Shown here one piece after another: positions 29,247 to 40,500 of a stretch of DNA of 61,711 bases. This stretch comes from Sergeia podlipaevii (lineage: Eukaryota; Euglenozoa; Kinetoplastea; Trypanosomatida; Trypanosomatidae), in NCBI GenBank assembly GCA_030849805.1, contig JASANZ010002171.1:1-61711 (forward strand), read 5' to 3'. The position numbers and the translations under genes are program-made. Below the pieces are notes generated by a model that was not told the DNA's origin, searched no databases, and saw nothing but the letters and a program-made list of their open reading frames with translations. Within the stretch, counting starts at the first letter, position 1. The number at the start of each line of letters is the position of its first letter.

Positions 29247-30596
29247 CTAGATAACAGTGTTAATCGCTCCCTCAGACGGCATGTAAAGTTGGCGATCAGT
29301 GCCATATCCTTCAATTGATGCAATTGAAATATTCCCACCCATAGCACGCGCTGCACAATAAGCATATGGAAGTCTGATTGGGCTATGAATCCATGTCTTA
29401 ACGTTTGCTTCTGATAAATGATCCTCCATGGCTTTGTAAGTTGACCAGCATGAAAGCAACAATCCACTTTGATTAAGTCGCATTCCACCAGCCGTATCAG
29501 AAATACGCACAACATAGTTTTTGTTTCCTTCGCGTTGTGCTAGTGTGACCTCAATTTTTGTGCATGGTGTGCCAAACTGCTCTTGGCGACTGAGGTTGGC
29601 TTGAACTGCGTCATCAATCATCGCACTGACTATATCGTACACAATGTAGGGAACGCCAATAAAAGTCAAATCTTTATCACCTGCAAGTTTTAATTCTATT
29701 TCAGCATCCTCATAACCCTTCTGTGATTCCTGAACAGCGTACTTGAGCAGGGTAAACAGCGAGCACTTTTTGCAAATTTGTCCCACAAAGTCGTCAGGGT
29801 TGTGATCAAAAAAGAGAGGAATTGTGCGGCCTTCAAGATCGTAATCTTTAAATGTATCTGGCTTCACGTCAAGAATTTTGTTCGATAAATACATATAGTT
29901 ACCGACAAGAAAACGCAACAATACTCTTCCAGTGCAAAATTCCGCAAAAAATTCTTCCATATCAGCATAACTCTTCATAAGCATCTCATCAATCTCTGTC
30001 CATTGCTCACGGTTAGCCAGTTCGCGCATTCCAGAGCTTAATAGAGAGCTGACATTATAGTGACGAATAAAAACTCGGCGCACAAGGTGATCAAATACGT
30101 AGCACTCATTTTTTGTGGTTGGCTTCGGGGTGTTTCGCATATCGTGAAAGCTCCACTGGTACCACCGCTTCAACTCCTGAATGGAGGGCATCTGTGACAG
30201 CCCATAAGGTGCGGATTTGAGTTTCTGCGCTCGCTGAGCAATACGGACAAGGTATTCTCTGTGTACAAGAGCGGCATGGTTTAGTAGCTGGTCAGGTGTT
30301 GTAATGTATAAAAGATTTTCGAATTTGAATGATCGGGGCTTCTGCACTGCGTAAAACTGTGTCAGCTCTACGAATTCCTGGGCCGAAAGTGGATCGCTCA
30401 GGTTGGCGTCATTTGCCTTGCTTTCAAGCATATGGGTCTTGATGAGCAAGCGCGCTGCCTCTGCTACTTGTGGTGATGTTGTCTCAACTGCCTGACGGAA
30501 CGCCTTCAACTCAATGACTTCCTTCTCAAAAGAATCGAGCCGATCTGTGATATCCCGATATGTGGGCATCAGAATTGGAACGACTCTCCGGAACAT
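29247..30596 (-). CDS. Mitochondrial PDK/BCKDK-family protein with degenerate ATP-binding boxes
   Basis: A 449-residue protein from ATG 30594-30596, first gene of the minus array beside the strand switch. The helical N-terminal half and overall length fit the branched-chain/pyruvate dehydrogenase kinase family: LLYITTPDQLLNHAALVHREYLVRIAQR, FHDMRNTPKP and DHLVRRVFIRHYNVSSLLSSGMREL. The C-terminal half has the GHKL layout, but key boxes are altered. The N-box ELxKNAMRA reads AMIDDAVQA (325-333), so the general-base Glu and the Mg-binding Asn are lost. G1 reads SDTAGGM (366-372) instead of DRGGG. The glycine-rich lid before the LP of the G2 box reads WIHSPIRLP. EGYGTD (429-434) is kept. These changes suggest a pseudokinase or a regulator of an active paralogue; this is inference from motif loss. 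Confidence 0.85.
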   Translation of the reverse strand: MFRRVVPILMPTYRDITDRLDSFEKEVIELKAFRQAVETTSPQVAEAARLLIKTHMLESKANDANLSDPLSAQEFVELTQFYAVQKPRSFKFENLLYITTPDQLLNHAALVHREYLVRIAQRAQKLKSAPYGLSQMPSIQELKRWYQWSFHDMRNTPKPTTKNECYVFDHLVRRVFIRHYNVSSLLSSGMRELANREQWTEIDEMLMKSYADMEEFFAEFCTGRVLLRFLVGNYMYLSNKILDVKPDTFKDYDLEGRTIPLFFDHNPDDFVGQICKKCSLFTLLKYAVQESQKGYEDAEIELKLAGDKDLTFIGVPYIVYDIVSAMIDDAVQANLSRQEQFGTPCTKIEVTLAQREGNKNYVVRISDTAGGMRLNQSGLLLSCWSTYKAMEDHLSEANVKTWIHSPIRLPYAYCAARAMGGNISIASIEGYGTDRQLYMPSEGAINTVI

Positions 30597-30673
30597 CTTT
30601 TCAACACTCCTATATTTTTTCTATAAGTATGTATGCTCACTATACCTGCTTGCTTTTTTTTTTGTTTCTGTGC

Positions 30674-30675
30674 CT
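30674..30675 (-). promoter_or_regulatory. Possible spliced-leader acceptor AG for the PDK-like gene
   Basis: On the minus strand a T-rich tract (about 30700-30712) is followed, after an AT-rich stretch, by ATATTTAG; about 78 nt before the ATG. Immediately upstream of the ATG the minus strand is purine-rich, so this more distal site is the best candidate. Weak. Confidence 0.3.
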
Positions 30676-31461
30676 AAATATATATATTCATAACGTTAAA
30701 ACCAAAAAAAGGGAAAAATGTTTGCGCATTTCCTTACTGGCATTCAGCAAAGCAATAAAAGCAATAAAAACTAACGCACATCCAATAATGACATTCGCAC
30801 CAGCTCCAATATTAGACCAGCTTCTATTCCGTTTCCTGTTTTGTGCTCAGTACTACCAAATCCCTACGAACCTTTCCATTTCTGAGACTTATCCGTGTGT
30901 TCGCGGACGGTGGTGTAAGTTGGTTTGTCGCCTGGGACGATACCCCCCCCCCCCACCACGCCACCTCCGGTAGACATGTAGCCTGAGTGAAAGTCTTCCT
31001 CTGTTAGCAAAGCAAGTGCCGTAATTAGGCGAAGACTTTGCAGATGCAAAAGTAGGAAACTGCTATGAAAAATGCTGAAATTAGGAAAAGGAAACAGCGA
31101 TTACACACCCCTACGTGTCTCACAAATCACAAACTGCCTTCATCAACGTGAACTCTTTGCCATCATATCCTTCTCTCTACGTTTCTCTCCGTGTTTTTCT
31201 CGCAGTTTAGTTTTTTTTACATACGACTTTATCGCCTGTTATTATTATTATTTGTTAGTATTTCGAACACACTCACCTAGTTACTTCCTTTTCTATATTT
31301 TCTTTTCGCTGTTGTTGTGATTGCCCAAAAGTAAACTGAACACAATTCCAAAAAAGTGTATCTATCCGGCGTAGTGCGCTCTCTAATATACCCTAGTACT
31401 CAGCGACGCATACGTACCAAACAAAACACAGCTCTCTTCTTCTTGTCTAATACGCCATCAC

Positions 31462-31463
31462 AG
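31462..31463 (+). promoter_or_regulatory. Candidate spliced-leader acceptor AG for the HECT ligase gene
   Basis: A pyrimidine tract (CTCTCTTCTTCTTGTC, about 31432-31447) is followed by CATCACAG, roughly 100 nt before the ATG at 31567. A second tract (CCTCTTTTCTCACC) and AG at 31503-31504 is an alternative. Confidence 0.4.
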
Positions 31464-31566
31464 ACACTCATAACCTCTTTTCTCACCACTTGAACCCACA
31501 AAAGAAATAATAGTCTTTAGCGCAGTGAACGGACAAAAGGACACCACAGTTGTTTCATCAAACACT

Positions 31567-34500
31567 ATGCCCATCAATAACCAGAACGCCTCCATTCCTT
31601 CAAGTGGTTCGTCAACAAACAGCGATGAATACTCATCTTCTGGAGATGGCAACTATGGCTCTGATTACAGCTCAGACGCGTCAACGTCACATCGAACTTC
31701 TCCAGTACGACACCAGCAACAGGAAGAAGTAAATGGACGTCACGGTACGAATCGCAGACGACGCCCACCTGTTCGGTCTGCTGGTACCACTCCAGTGACG
31801 TCGTCATATCAGATGCCGGTGTACCCCCTCATATATAAGTTCTCAGAAATTTATACAAAGAAAAACAATTTAGGGGATACAAATATCGGTACAATGCGAA
31901 ACGAGTCGGAGCGTGTTGACATCTGTAATCTAAAGGAGCTTGTGAAGTATACGCCTGCTGATCTTTGCGCCCGTGCGTGGTACCTTCTGCCAGCAAAAAT
32001 CAAGAGCGGCAGTTTCCCTCTGTATGATGTGCTCCCATCATGCCCTAATCTTTTCGAAGTGACTTTTGTGGACACAAATGATGTGTGTGGCTTCATGTGC
32101 AACGTAGCTTCCGAGTTCTTAGAGGCAGGAAAAACTCCCACCTCCGCCTTACTGCGGTCTTTGCTCGTCAGTGCAACTGTGAAAGACGAGGTGCTGAAGA
32201 TGAAACAAAGCGCAGTTCCACTTTGCTCTTTTGAGGATGCCGATTTTGACCCACACTGGGAAACAGATGCCAACATTGACGACCTTGATTTAAACGAGTC
32301 GGCAGAGTGTGAGGACATCTCAATGACAGATTTCAACATAGCTTTGGCGGTCCCGTTGTTCGAAGAAAAAATGTCTTTGTATACTTTGAAGTCGCTGCAC
32401 CAGCTTTTTAACAAGTGCTTACAAACATTCAATTCGGAAGTTCTACGTAGCTGGGGCGTGCAGCATCTTATGCAGGTGCTGCTCAAGCAAAGTGAGGATG
32501 AGGTCGAAAGGCATGATTTTGACCGGAGATGGGTGTCTGCAGCCATTGGTTTACTGTACAAAATGATGTTTACCACTGGAAGTGTGGACACGATGTTGGC
32601 ATTGCTGCGCTGGAGTTATCGTCAGTCGCACCAGCTTGCTTCATGTCAGCTGGCAGGTGTTCTGCCGTTGGTGAATGTATTTGAAACGTTCAACTTACGT
32701 AGAGTGCGTGTTCCGCTCTCTTCAACAGGGCGAAAGGGTCAGCTAATTTCGTTTCCCCATGTTCTTTCAAATGGTTCCATACGCGTTAAAGGACTCTGTG
32801 TCGTCGAAGAAGATGGTGAGCAGGCTTGCATTTTGCTTACTGAAAAAGGAGTGCTAAAGGTTTCCCTCAAGCCCCCGTTCAACATTCTGTGCCGCGATGA
32901 CTTTTATATTCCAGATGCATGCCATGGCGCTTTCGTTGAGGATAACTTTCTTGCGGTGATCGGTGACAGCGGCTGCTCAGTTGACATGCTTGATACACGC
33001 ACTTTGACTCGAGAGCGCACTCTTCACGCTTTGGACACTATTTCTGACCGTTTTGCTTGCTACTGTGGTGCTGGGAAGTTTGTGAATCCATACTTTCTTT
33101 GCGGTGGGATACTTGAGCGACAACCGTTTTTCAATGGTTCGGAGGTATCGGGGGTGGTCGAACCATCCGTTGTATTGCTCCCTCGTACTTGTGACTCTTT
33201 GAGCATGCAGTTCTTTGTGTGCCCTTCCGTACCTCACGTTACTACGAATATGACTGTCATTTCTCTCACACTTGGCGACAAAACTTGGCTTCTTGTTCGC
33301 GTCATCCTCGATCCTGGTACGCTTACTCAGCGTATCATTTTTGAGCACGGCGCGGAGGTTGTTGCGGAGGTTGAGGAATCAATTTCTCCAACCTGGGCGC
33401 TATGGAGTGCTACGCTCACGTCTATTAACGATAGTGCCTCTTGGACAGTGTATAAGAACGGGGCTGTGCAGGATGCTGTTAGCAAGACAGGATCTCTGCT
33501 GCGATCGCTTGCGCCACTTCAGCCAATGCTGCTGAGCGGTAGCTTTTCTGGTTTTTTGTCAGGTGTCCAAGTGTGGAGCCGTGCTCAGAACATCGGCGAC
33601 ATGAAGATCTCGGCAATTGATGGGAAGAACCCCAATCGATCTCAATTCTTGCTGTGCTCTTTTAGAATGGATGAGGGGGTCGGGTGCTGTTTGCACAGCT
33701 CCTGTACTGGAATGATTTGGAGAGCTGCCTCGTTTGCATGGGGAAGATCACCTACGCGGACTTTACAGAAAGCGCAGGCAGAGGAAAAGGTGTTCTGGAA
33801 ACCGTCAGGGAACTATCATGTTGTGACGAATGAGTTTGAGATTGCCATTATTGATGAACATCTCACAACGTGGGTGGATATGAGCGGAAAGATCCTTGAA
33901 CAGAATGACACGAAACTATCTCCTCGGGACAAGCACTTTTATGATACCAAAAGTGGTAGGCTGTTTTTCGTTGCGCAAGATCACATGGGCATTCGTTCCA
34001 TTTCAACCAACTGCCCCGCCTCTTCGTACATCAAAGACTTGCCATCAATGCAGGCCGGCGAGGCACTTTCCAGAGAGATGATGGAAATGATCAACAGGGA
34101 CAGCAGCTCTTCGACAGCGAGCGAGAGCAATAAAAGAAAGGAGCCACTTGTTCCTGCTAGTATGTTTGGAAAATACATGACATACAAGTTGAACACTGCT
34201 GTTCTTACTGGTGAGCGCATCGCAGTGGGCCGGAAAAAGTTCTTTTCACTTGATCAGATCTCCGCGGTGTCTTTGCGGACAATAGGGCGGCTCTTGGCCA
34301 TTTGTAGAGAGCTACTCGAGCGTGTTGAAAAGAAGGACTTTGGCGAATTTGAGGAGCTACTGCTCTGTGTTGTGGGCCGCTTGCTTCAGAGGCAGGTTAC
34401 GCTCATGGAGCGGCAGTGCCCTGACAGCGTCGTCACTTTGGTGGTGGATGCCAACACGTTTCTCCAGAGCGCTGATATCACACTTTTTTGCTTGGGCGAC

Positions 34501-37500
34501 GAAGTGAAGCAGGTGTTTGCGGAGCTTCACCAAGTCGTACTTTCGGAATGCGTGAGCCATGACTATCAGCTCAAGTTGATCATTGAGTGCAAGCGGATGT
34601 GTGATGTAAAGCAGCTCCTTGTACCTCAGAATGTCCCCCCACTTGTTGACTGCGTGATCAAAAAGGATATGAAGAAGCCCTTCATGACGTTTTTGAACAA
34701 ATTAAAAGAGGAGTGCCAAAGCGAAGCCGTCGCTCTATTCTCAGCATCAAAGGTTCAATTTGACGCTTCTGCTGCTTTGCTAGCGACCGTGTTGTCTATG
34801 CTTTCGCAGAAGGAGAAGCCGCAATGGCATCTAGTGGCTGTTGCGCTGATTTGCTCATTGTGTAAGGCAGTAATGCGACTTTTTGAGAAACACTTTACAA
34901 AGAACGCAGAGCGAAACGAAAACGCGCCACTGCTTATGCAAACTTGTGTTGGTAGCGTCTTGTTCCCTGTTGTGCACCTGCTCTATGAAATGGAGTTCGA
35001 CAAAACGGTAGTGAATGACGTGCTGAAGGTGCTTAACGACATACGCAACTGTCTACGCCCTTACCGCATTGAGGACTCACGCGCGTCAAAGGCACCTGTG
35101 CACTTTTTAGAAACACACTCTGTTGTTATCTCACCCCAACACACTGCTGCCTTCGTCACTACACTGAGTCTTCAGCACGCGCGGACTGTGAGACTTGAAG
35201 TGAATTCTACTACCGCGGAGAATCCCACTGCGAGCACAGAGGAGCCAGAGAACAGCCCACAATTCTTAATATCGTTTATTGACAATGAGCTTACTCGTTT
35301 CTCGGGAGTGCTTGCCAAGGGTGAGCTGACCATCAACAGCGGTGGGCGGCTCACTGTTGTGTATAGCGGCGAATCAGATATCGCAGGCGTTTCAGTGATT
35401 GTTCATGCGGATGTTGAGTTTATGGCTGAGACGACGAACTGGGTGAATGATATATGCGTGACTCTTGGCAAGACCATTGTGAAGACATCGTATAAGAGTT
35501 TGCTGAGTCCGACAGACAAAAGTGAATGTCTCTCACGTGACTCTTTTTTTCGTGGCGGTCTCAGCCAAGATGCTCTCCAAGGGGCAAAGATTGACTATCT
35601 CGAAGAAGATGACGAATCGACTGCCGAGCGTGCGACTCTGATACGCTACGCAGAAAACACCAATGGGGAGTTTGCCACGTTTTGGGCTGACGTCTTCAAG
35701 ACGGTCAAGCTACCTTTTGTAGATCGGCTCGGCTGCGCCGTGCGCTGGGCCGCGTGCGCGCTGGTTTGGCATACGCGAAATCCCGGTGCAGAGACCACAT
35801 TAGAGTTTGATGTAGGTAAGGCTGTGGAATGGTTCAAACAGAAGGCAATTTTTCTTCTTGAACGTATTCAGCAGGGCAAACAAGGGGATCTGCTGGAGCG
35901 TGCGCGATTCCTCCTCACAAGTGTCATTCCGCGTTGCCGAGTGGAGGCACAGCTGCTGGAAATGCAGCACACAGAGGAGCCCGTCACCGCTGACCCAGGG
36001 ACCGATCGTGCTTCACGACGACACTCACGCAGTGTGCGTTCAGTAGATCAGCGGAGCCGCTTTGGTATTTCGCGCCAGCGCCTTACGACCGACCTGTCAA
36101 TCATAAGGCGGTGGGGCAATACTAGTGCTATGAGGCGCACGGAGACAGTTAATATTTTTTCTTCAGCACTGAAGGAACACTCGCAACCCACAGCCGCCCA
36201 GCTTCTGGCCTTCCTCACTGGGGGAGGTGAAAGCATTGCTGACACTACAAAAGCGTTTCTTGACCGAACCAGCCACGCGATTACGCACATTTTCGCTTAT
36301 AAGCTTCAGGAGGATTTGTGCCGGTCGCGTCATGACGACCATGGCATTCTCAAGGACGTTATATACGCTCATCTGCAGTACCGTCGATATTTATCTGAGT
36401 GCGTGCACCGCGACGCACCGGCAGCCGTGGTTGAGACCATCGATGGAGCGGCAGGCACTGATGCTGACGATAGCACCGCGGAGAGTGGCAACGCTGGCAC
36501 GGCAACAGTGCAGCGGCCGATAAGCGGCGGCTCGCGCTTCGGTTTTAGCCGCCACTACACAGAGCACATTCGGGGATGTGGTTTGATGCGAGAGCTGGAG
36601 CTGCAGCGGGCGGGCTGTTCATTTGTGCTAGTGGCGCTTCGTGAACTGCTGAAGGAATTGTCTCTGCCGCCCAAGGTACTGCCATGGGCAGAGGCGATTG
36701 GCATGTGCGCGGTGCTGTGCCACCCCTGGGACTCTGTTGACATGTCAATCCTCCAGCCTTCTGACATCTTCGCGTTTCTTTATCGACTGCTCTCCCTCTC
36801 TTTCACCTCGCGCATACGCAGCCAAGGAGAGCGTGATGCGTATTTTGATAGCAAGGGCCTTCTTGATCTTTTTCACCGCTGCCTTATCACTCCTAATTCA
36901 CTTTTTCTTACAACAATTGAGGGGGTTCATATTGTCGATGGCGAGGTTCAAGGTTTGCACGTGGAGAATGTTAACGTCGTCTGTAGCGCACGGAATCACT
37001 GGAAGCGCGCGGCGCAGCAGCATCGTGGCAAACGTGCACATTGCGATCTTTACGCCAACTATGGTCTTCCATGCGTAGTGACGGAGATGCCTGATGTGAA
37101 TTACTTTGAAATCACGCTTGACCTCTCGGTGCACGACAATCCTAAAGTTGCCATGGGCGTGAGCAGCGTTGCGCTGGCCCCGACTGAGCCTGTGCGTACT
37201 GACGATGCGGTAGTCTTTTCCGTCGACGGGTATGTTCACTTCAAAAGTAACAGCGCTATCCGTTTTAGTGATTCGTGGAATGTTGGCGATGTCATCGGAT
37301 GTGGTGTATTTGCACCGTCCAATAGTGTTTTCTTCACCAGAAATGGCGAGTTTTTGGGCGTGGCAACGCAGAGCACCTTCACCACCTTCATACCATTTGT
37401 GGAGGTGCAGGGCGTAAATTCCCTTCTCAAGGTGATTGTTAACTTTGGTGAAGAAGCACCGTTTGCTTTTGACATCTCCACGTTGCACTGCTCGTGCAGA

Positions 37501-40500
37501 CACCACTACATCACTAGCACAACAGTGGGCGACGCCGCTTTAATTACTGCGGATTACCTTATCACCATGTGCTACAAGAATCTTTCTCTTGCCGGCGAGG
37601 ATGTCATGGTGAACCAGGATGCCGTGAGCGTTCTTCTCGAGCACGCTGCAGGTTTTCTTAGTACCAGTGTTCGCGAGTTTGTATCGCTGCTCAACGGTGC
37701 ACTTGCTGCGGAGAGTGATGCTGGGCAGTCAGAAGTGCGCGGCAGTACCGTGGAGCCCATTGTGACGATGCTAGCACGACTTTTGCACTGCGTCGGTGTC
37801 ATCATTGAATGCTTTCGGTTTGACGCGGTGACAGCACGCACACACTCTACCGTTTTGCAACTGTGCTGCATTACGCTTGCTAGTGCAAAGGATAAGAGCA
37901 TTAAGTCTCGCGCAGCACAGTGCTTGAGCGTGCTGCGCGAGGTGATGCGTGAGGACTATCTCGTTGAGGCGACGGCGTCTCTGAAGCATGTGATACCCGC
38001 AGAAGAGGTTGTCAACCAACTGGTGGAGCTTGCGCGAGTGCGTCTGCTAAAGGAACCAGAAAACATTCTACCGCCACCTAAGTGGGTGGGCAACACAACT
38101 GTCGTACGTGGCAACGGCACGTTCTTTGGATCATCGCCGATGCCGCGCAAGGGGACACACATGGTTGGCATTCGCATTGCACGACGTAATCATCAGGGTC
38201 AAGGCATCGGCACTCCGCTCGGTGGCTGCTACTATCTCGGCCTCAGTCACGGACAGCCGCAGATATCAAACATGGAGTCGATGCTGAAGCGCAACGATGT
38301 GTTTGTATTGCAGGACACCGACGACAAGGATCAAGTTGCCCATCTTCTTCTGCGTCGCCACTGCATCCCTTCCAACAACTATCGCCGCATTTATGGCAAT
38401 AATGAGGTGGTATGGGTGGAGTTTAACGCTGATATTGGCGAGATCACATTTTATCGTGAGAATATGTCTCTTATTGGCCTTGCCTTTGCAAACATTCAAC
38501 GCGTAGATGATCTCTACCCAATGGTGTTCCTCTTCAACGAGGATGCGTGGTGTGAAATTGTAGCGCCGTCATCACTCAAAAATGAATCTGCCGAGGAGTG
38601 GGCTGAGAACCTGCGTCGATCAACCGCAACCAACGCTTTGCAACAGCTACATATGGTTCCGTACTTTTCAGCGGCGGTGTCGCAAATGGTCCACAGAGCT
38701 GTTACACATCTTGATCGCAATTTGGAGAGTTGTCTTGTTGCTTTGGCTGTTCTTGGTGGTGAGCGCAGCTACCTCTACTGCCAACACGACAGCTATGGCC
38801 AAGTCATTGTTGACTCTATCGCGGAGATATCTGAGAAGGCGGTCATATATGTCGCTAACGATGAGCAGAGGCATCTTTTGAGCGTTCCGCCGCAGACGTT
38901 GAAACCAGCCTTTGTGCAGACCCCGTTGTACGCCTCTGGAGGTCCTCAGGCTGATGAATGCGCTCTGCTTCTCACGGATGAGCTTCAGCGCAGCTTGTAT
39001 GAAGCTTCTATGATCACTCCATTGCTGGAACGTGAGCAGGAATGCCGTAAACTCATTGAGCAGGAGTACACGCTTTCTATTGAGGACGTCAGCTCCTTGG
39101 ATCTTGTTGCCATTTTGTCCCAGCTGCAACCTCGAAAAGCTCAGAGACTGACACCTAATCGCAGCTCGACGGAGTTGCTTACCACGCTGCAGCAAAGCCG
39201 CTCCGAGACTCTGCTTAGGGTGCCTCCGACAGTGATTGAACGCCAGCATTCCACCATCTCTCTCTTCTGCCCCAATCCGTCGATTGGTGTCACCACAACT
39301 CGTGGCTGCTCCATCATGCGAGGCAATGCGATCTTTTCTGACCAGTTTACGATAGCGATCAGCATTGCTCAGTCTCAGAGCACGGACCTCATGTACGTGG
39401 GCCTCACCTCATCTACCTCTTCATCTGCTGAGCGCCTTGACGAGATTGCCAACTGGGAGGATTCATGGGCGCTCTGCAGCTACGACTCTGGTAAGACAAA
39501 CAGCGTTAACTGCTGCGTTGAGCCTGGAATGGTGTTTGGCGGTGACGTGACGATTTATGGGCCACGTGACGTGCTTCTCATGTCAGTTTCCCGCAGCGAA
39601 GGAACCGTCTCCTTCTCTTGTGTTCGCAAGCACCGCACCATTGATTTTGGAGTTCTTTTCGATAGTATCCCCCCCGAGTGCGTCGTCCGCCCATTCGTTG
39701 CTTGTGGCCCCGAGTCTGTTATTGTGTTCTCACTCGCTGATGGGCACACTTTCCCCGCGCGGAACACGTACCCTATGAGCCATTTTACGAGCCCCTGTCG
39801 TGACGTGGCTCACTGCTCAGTCTGTGACGCGCAACTATCCGCCCCGTGGTACGGCGGAGAGGACAATGTGGCCCTCTGCGACTCTTGCTTTAAGAGCTGG
39901 CAATACCCTAAAGATCTCTTTTACGTTGGCCGTGCTCCAGCAACAGCGCCAGAGATCCCTGCCTATTTGATCTCCCGCTACGGCCCAGAGAAGTTGGTTG
40001 TGAACAGTTACGTTGAGTTCGAGGAGAACGTGGTGCCATCATGGTCGTCGTCGAAGAGCGTCAATGCAGAATGCAACGGTGCTTCCTCTATCTCTATTCA
40101 TGATGAGTGCTTTATGGTGACGGAGCCCCTCTCCGTTTATGGCAACGCGCGCGTGGATGTGAAGCTAGGCTACATTGCTGGTGTTCCAGGCAATCCTTTC
40201 AGTGGACTTTTGTCTTTTACGCCACTTTGGCGGGACGGCCAGCAGACACGGACGTCATGTATAGTCCCCAAGGAGTCTCTTTTCATTAGTTCATCTGTCG
40301 TGCTCCTTGGCACCAAGGCTGTCTTTTCTATCAAGATTACTGATCCAACGACAACCCGTACTATCACTTCTTCGGGAGTCTTTGTAGGTGCGACGAACCT
40401 ATCGGACGCTGCGTACACAGTAACCCGCGCCGATCTTGAGCGTCTCTCCTCAAGCAACAACATATGGGGTACGTGGTGCGATACCAAGGAGAAGATTGCT

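Larger units (their letters stand above)
30597..31566. promoter_or_regulatory. Divergent strand-switch region, likely bidirectional Pol II initiation zone
   Basis: Genes on the left are all on the minus strand and genes on the right all on the plus strand, so this 970-bp interval is where both polycistronic units must begin. It contains a run of 12 C (30943-30954), which is 12 G on the other strand; G-tracts are known at trypanosomatid strand switches. Plus-strand T-rich tracts (31210-31320, 31430-31447) lead toward the HECT gene. No TATA-like or tRNA element is recognisable. The initiation role is inferred from gene orientation. Confidence 0.7.

Noticed and set aside
31525..31566. Longer start for the HECT ligase
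   Set aside because: The codon is GTG; the first ATG at 31567 is used.
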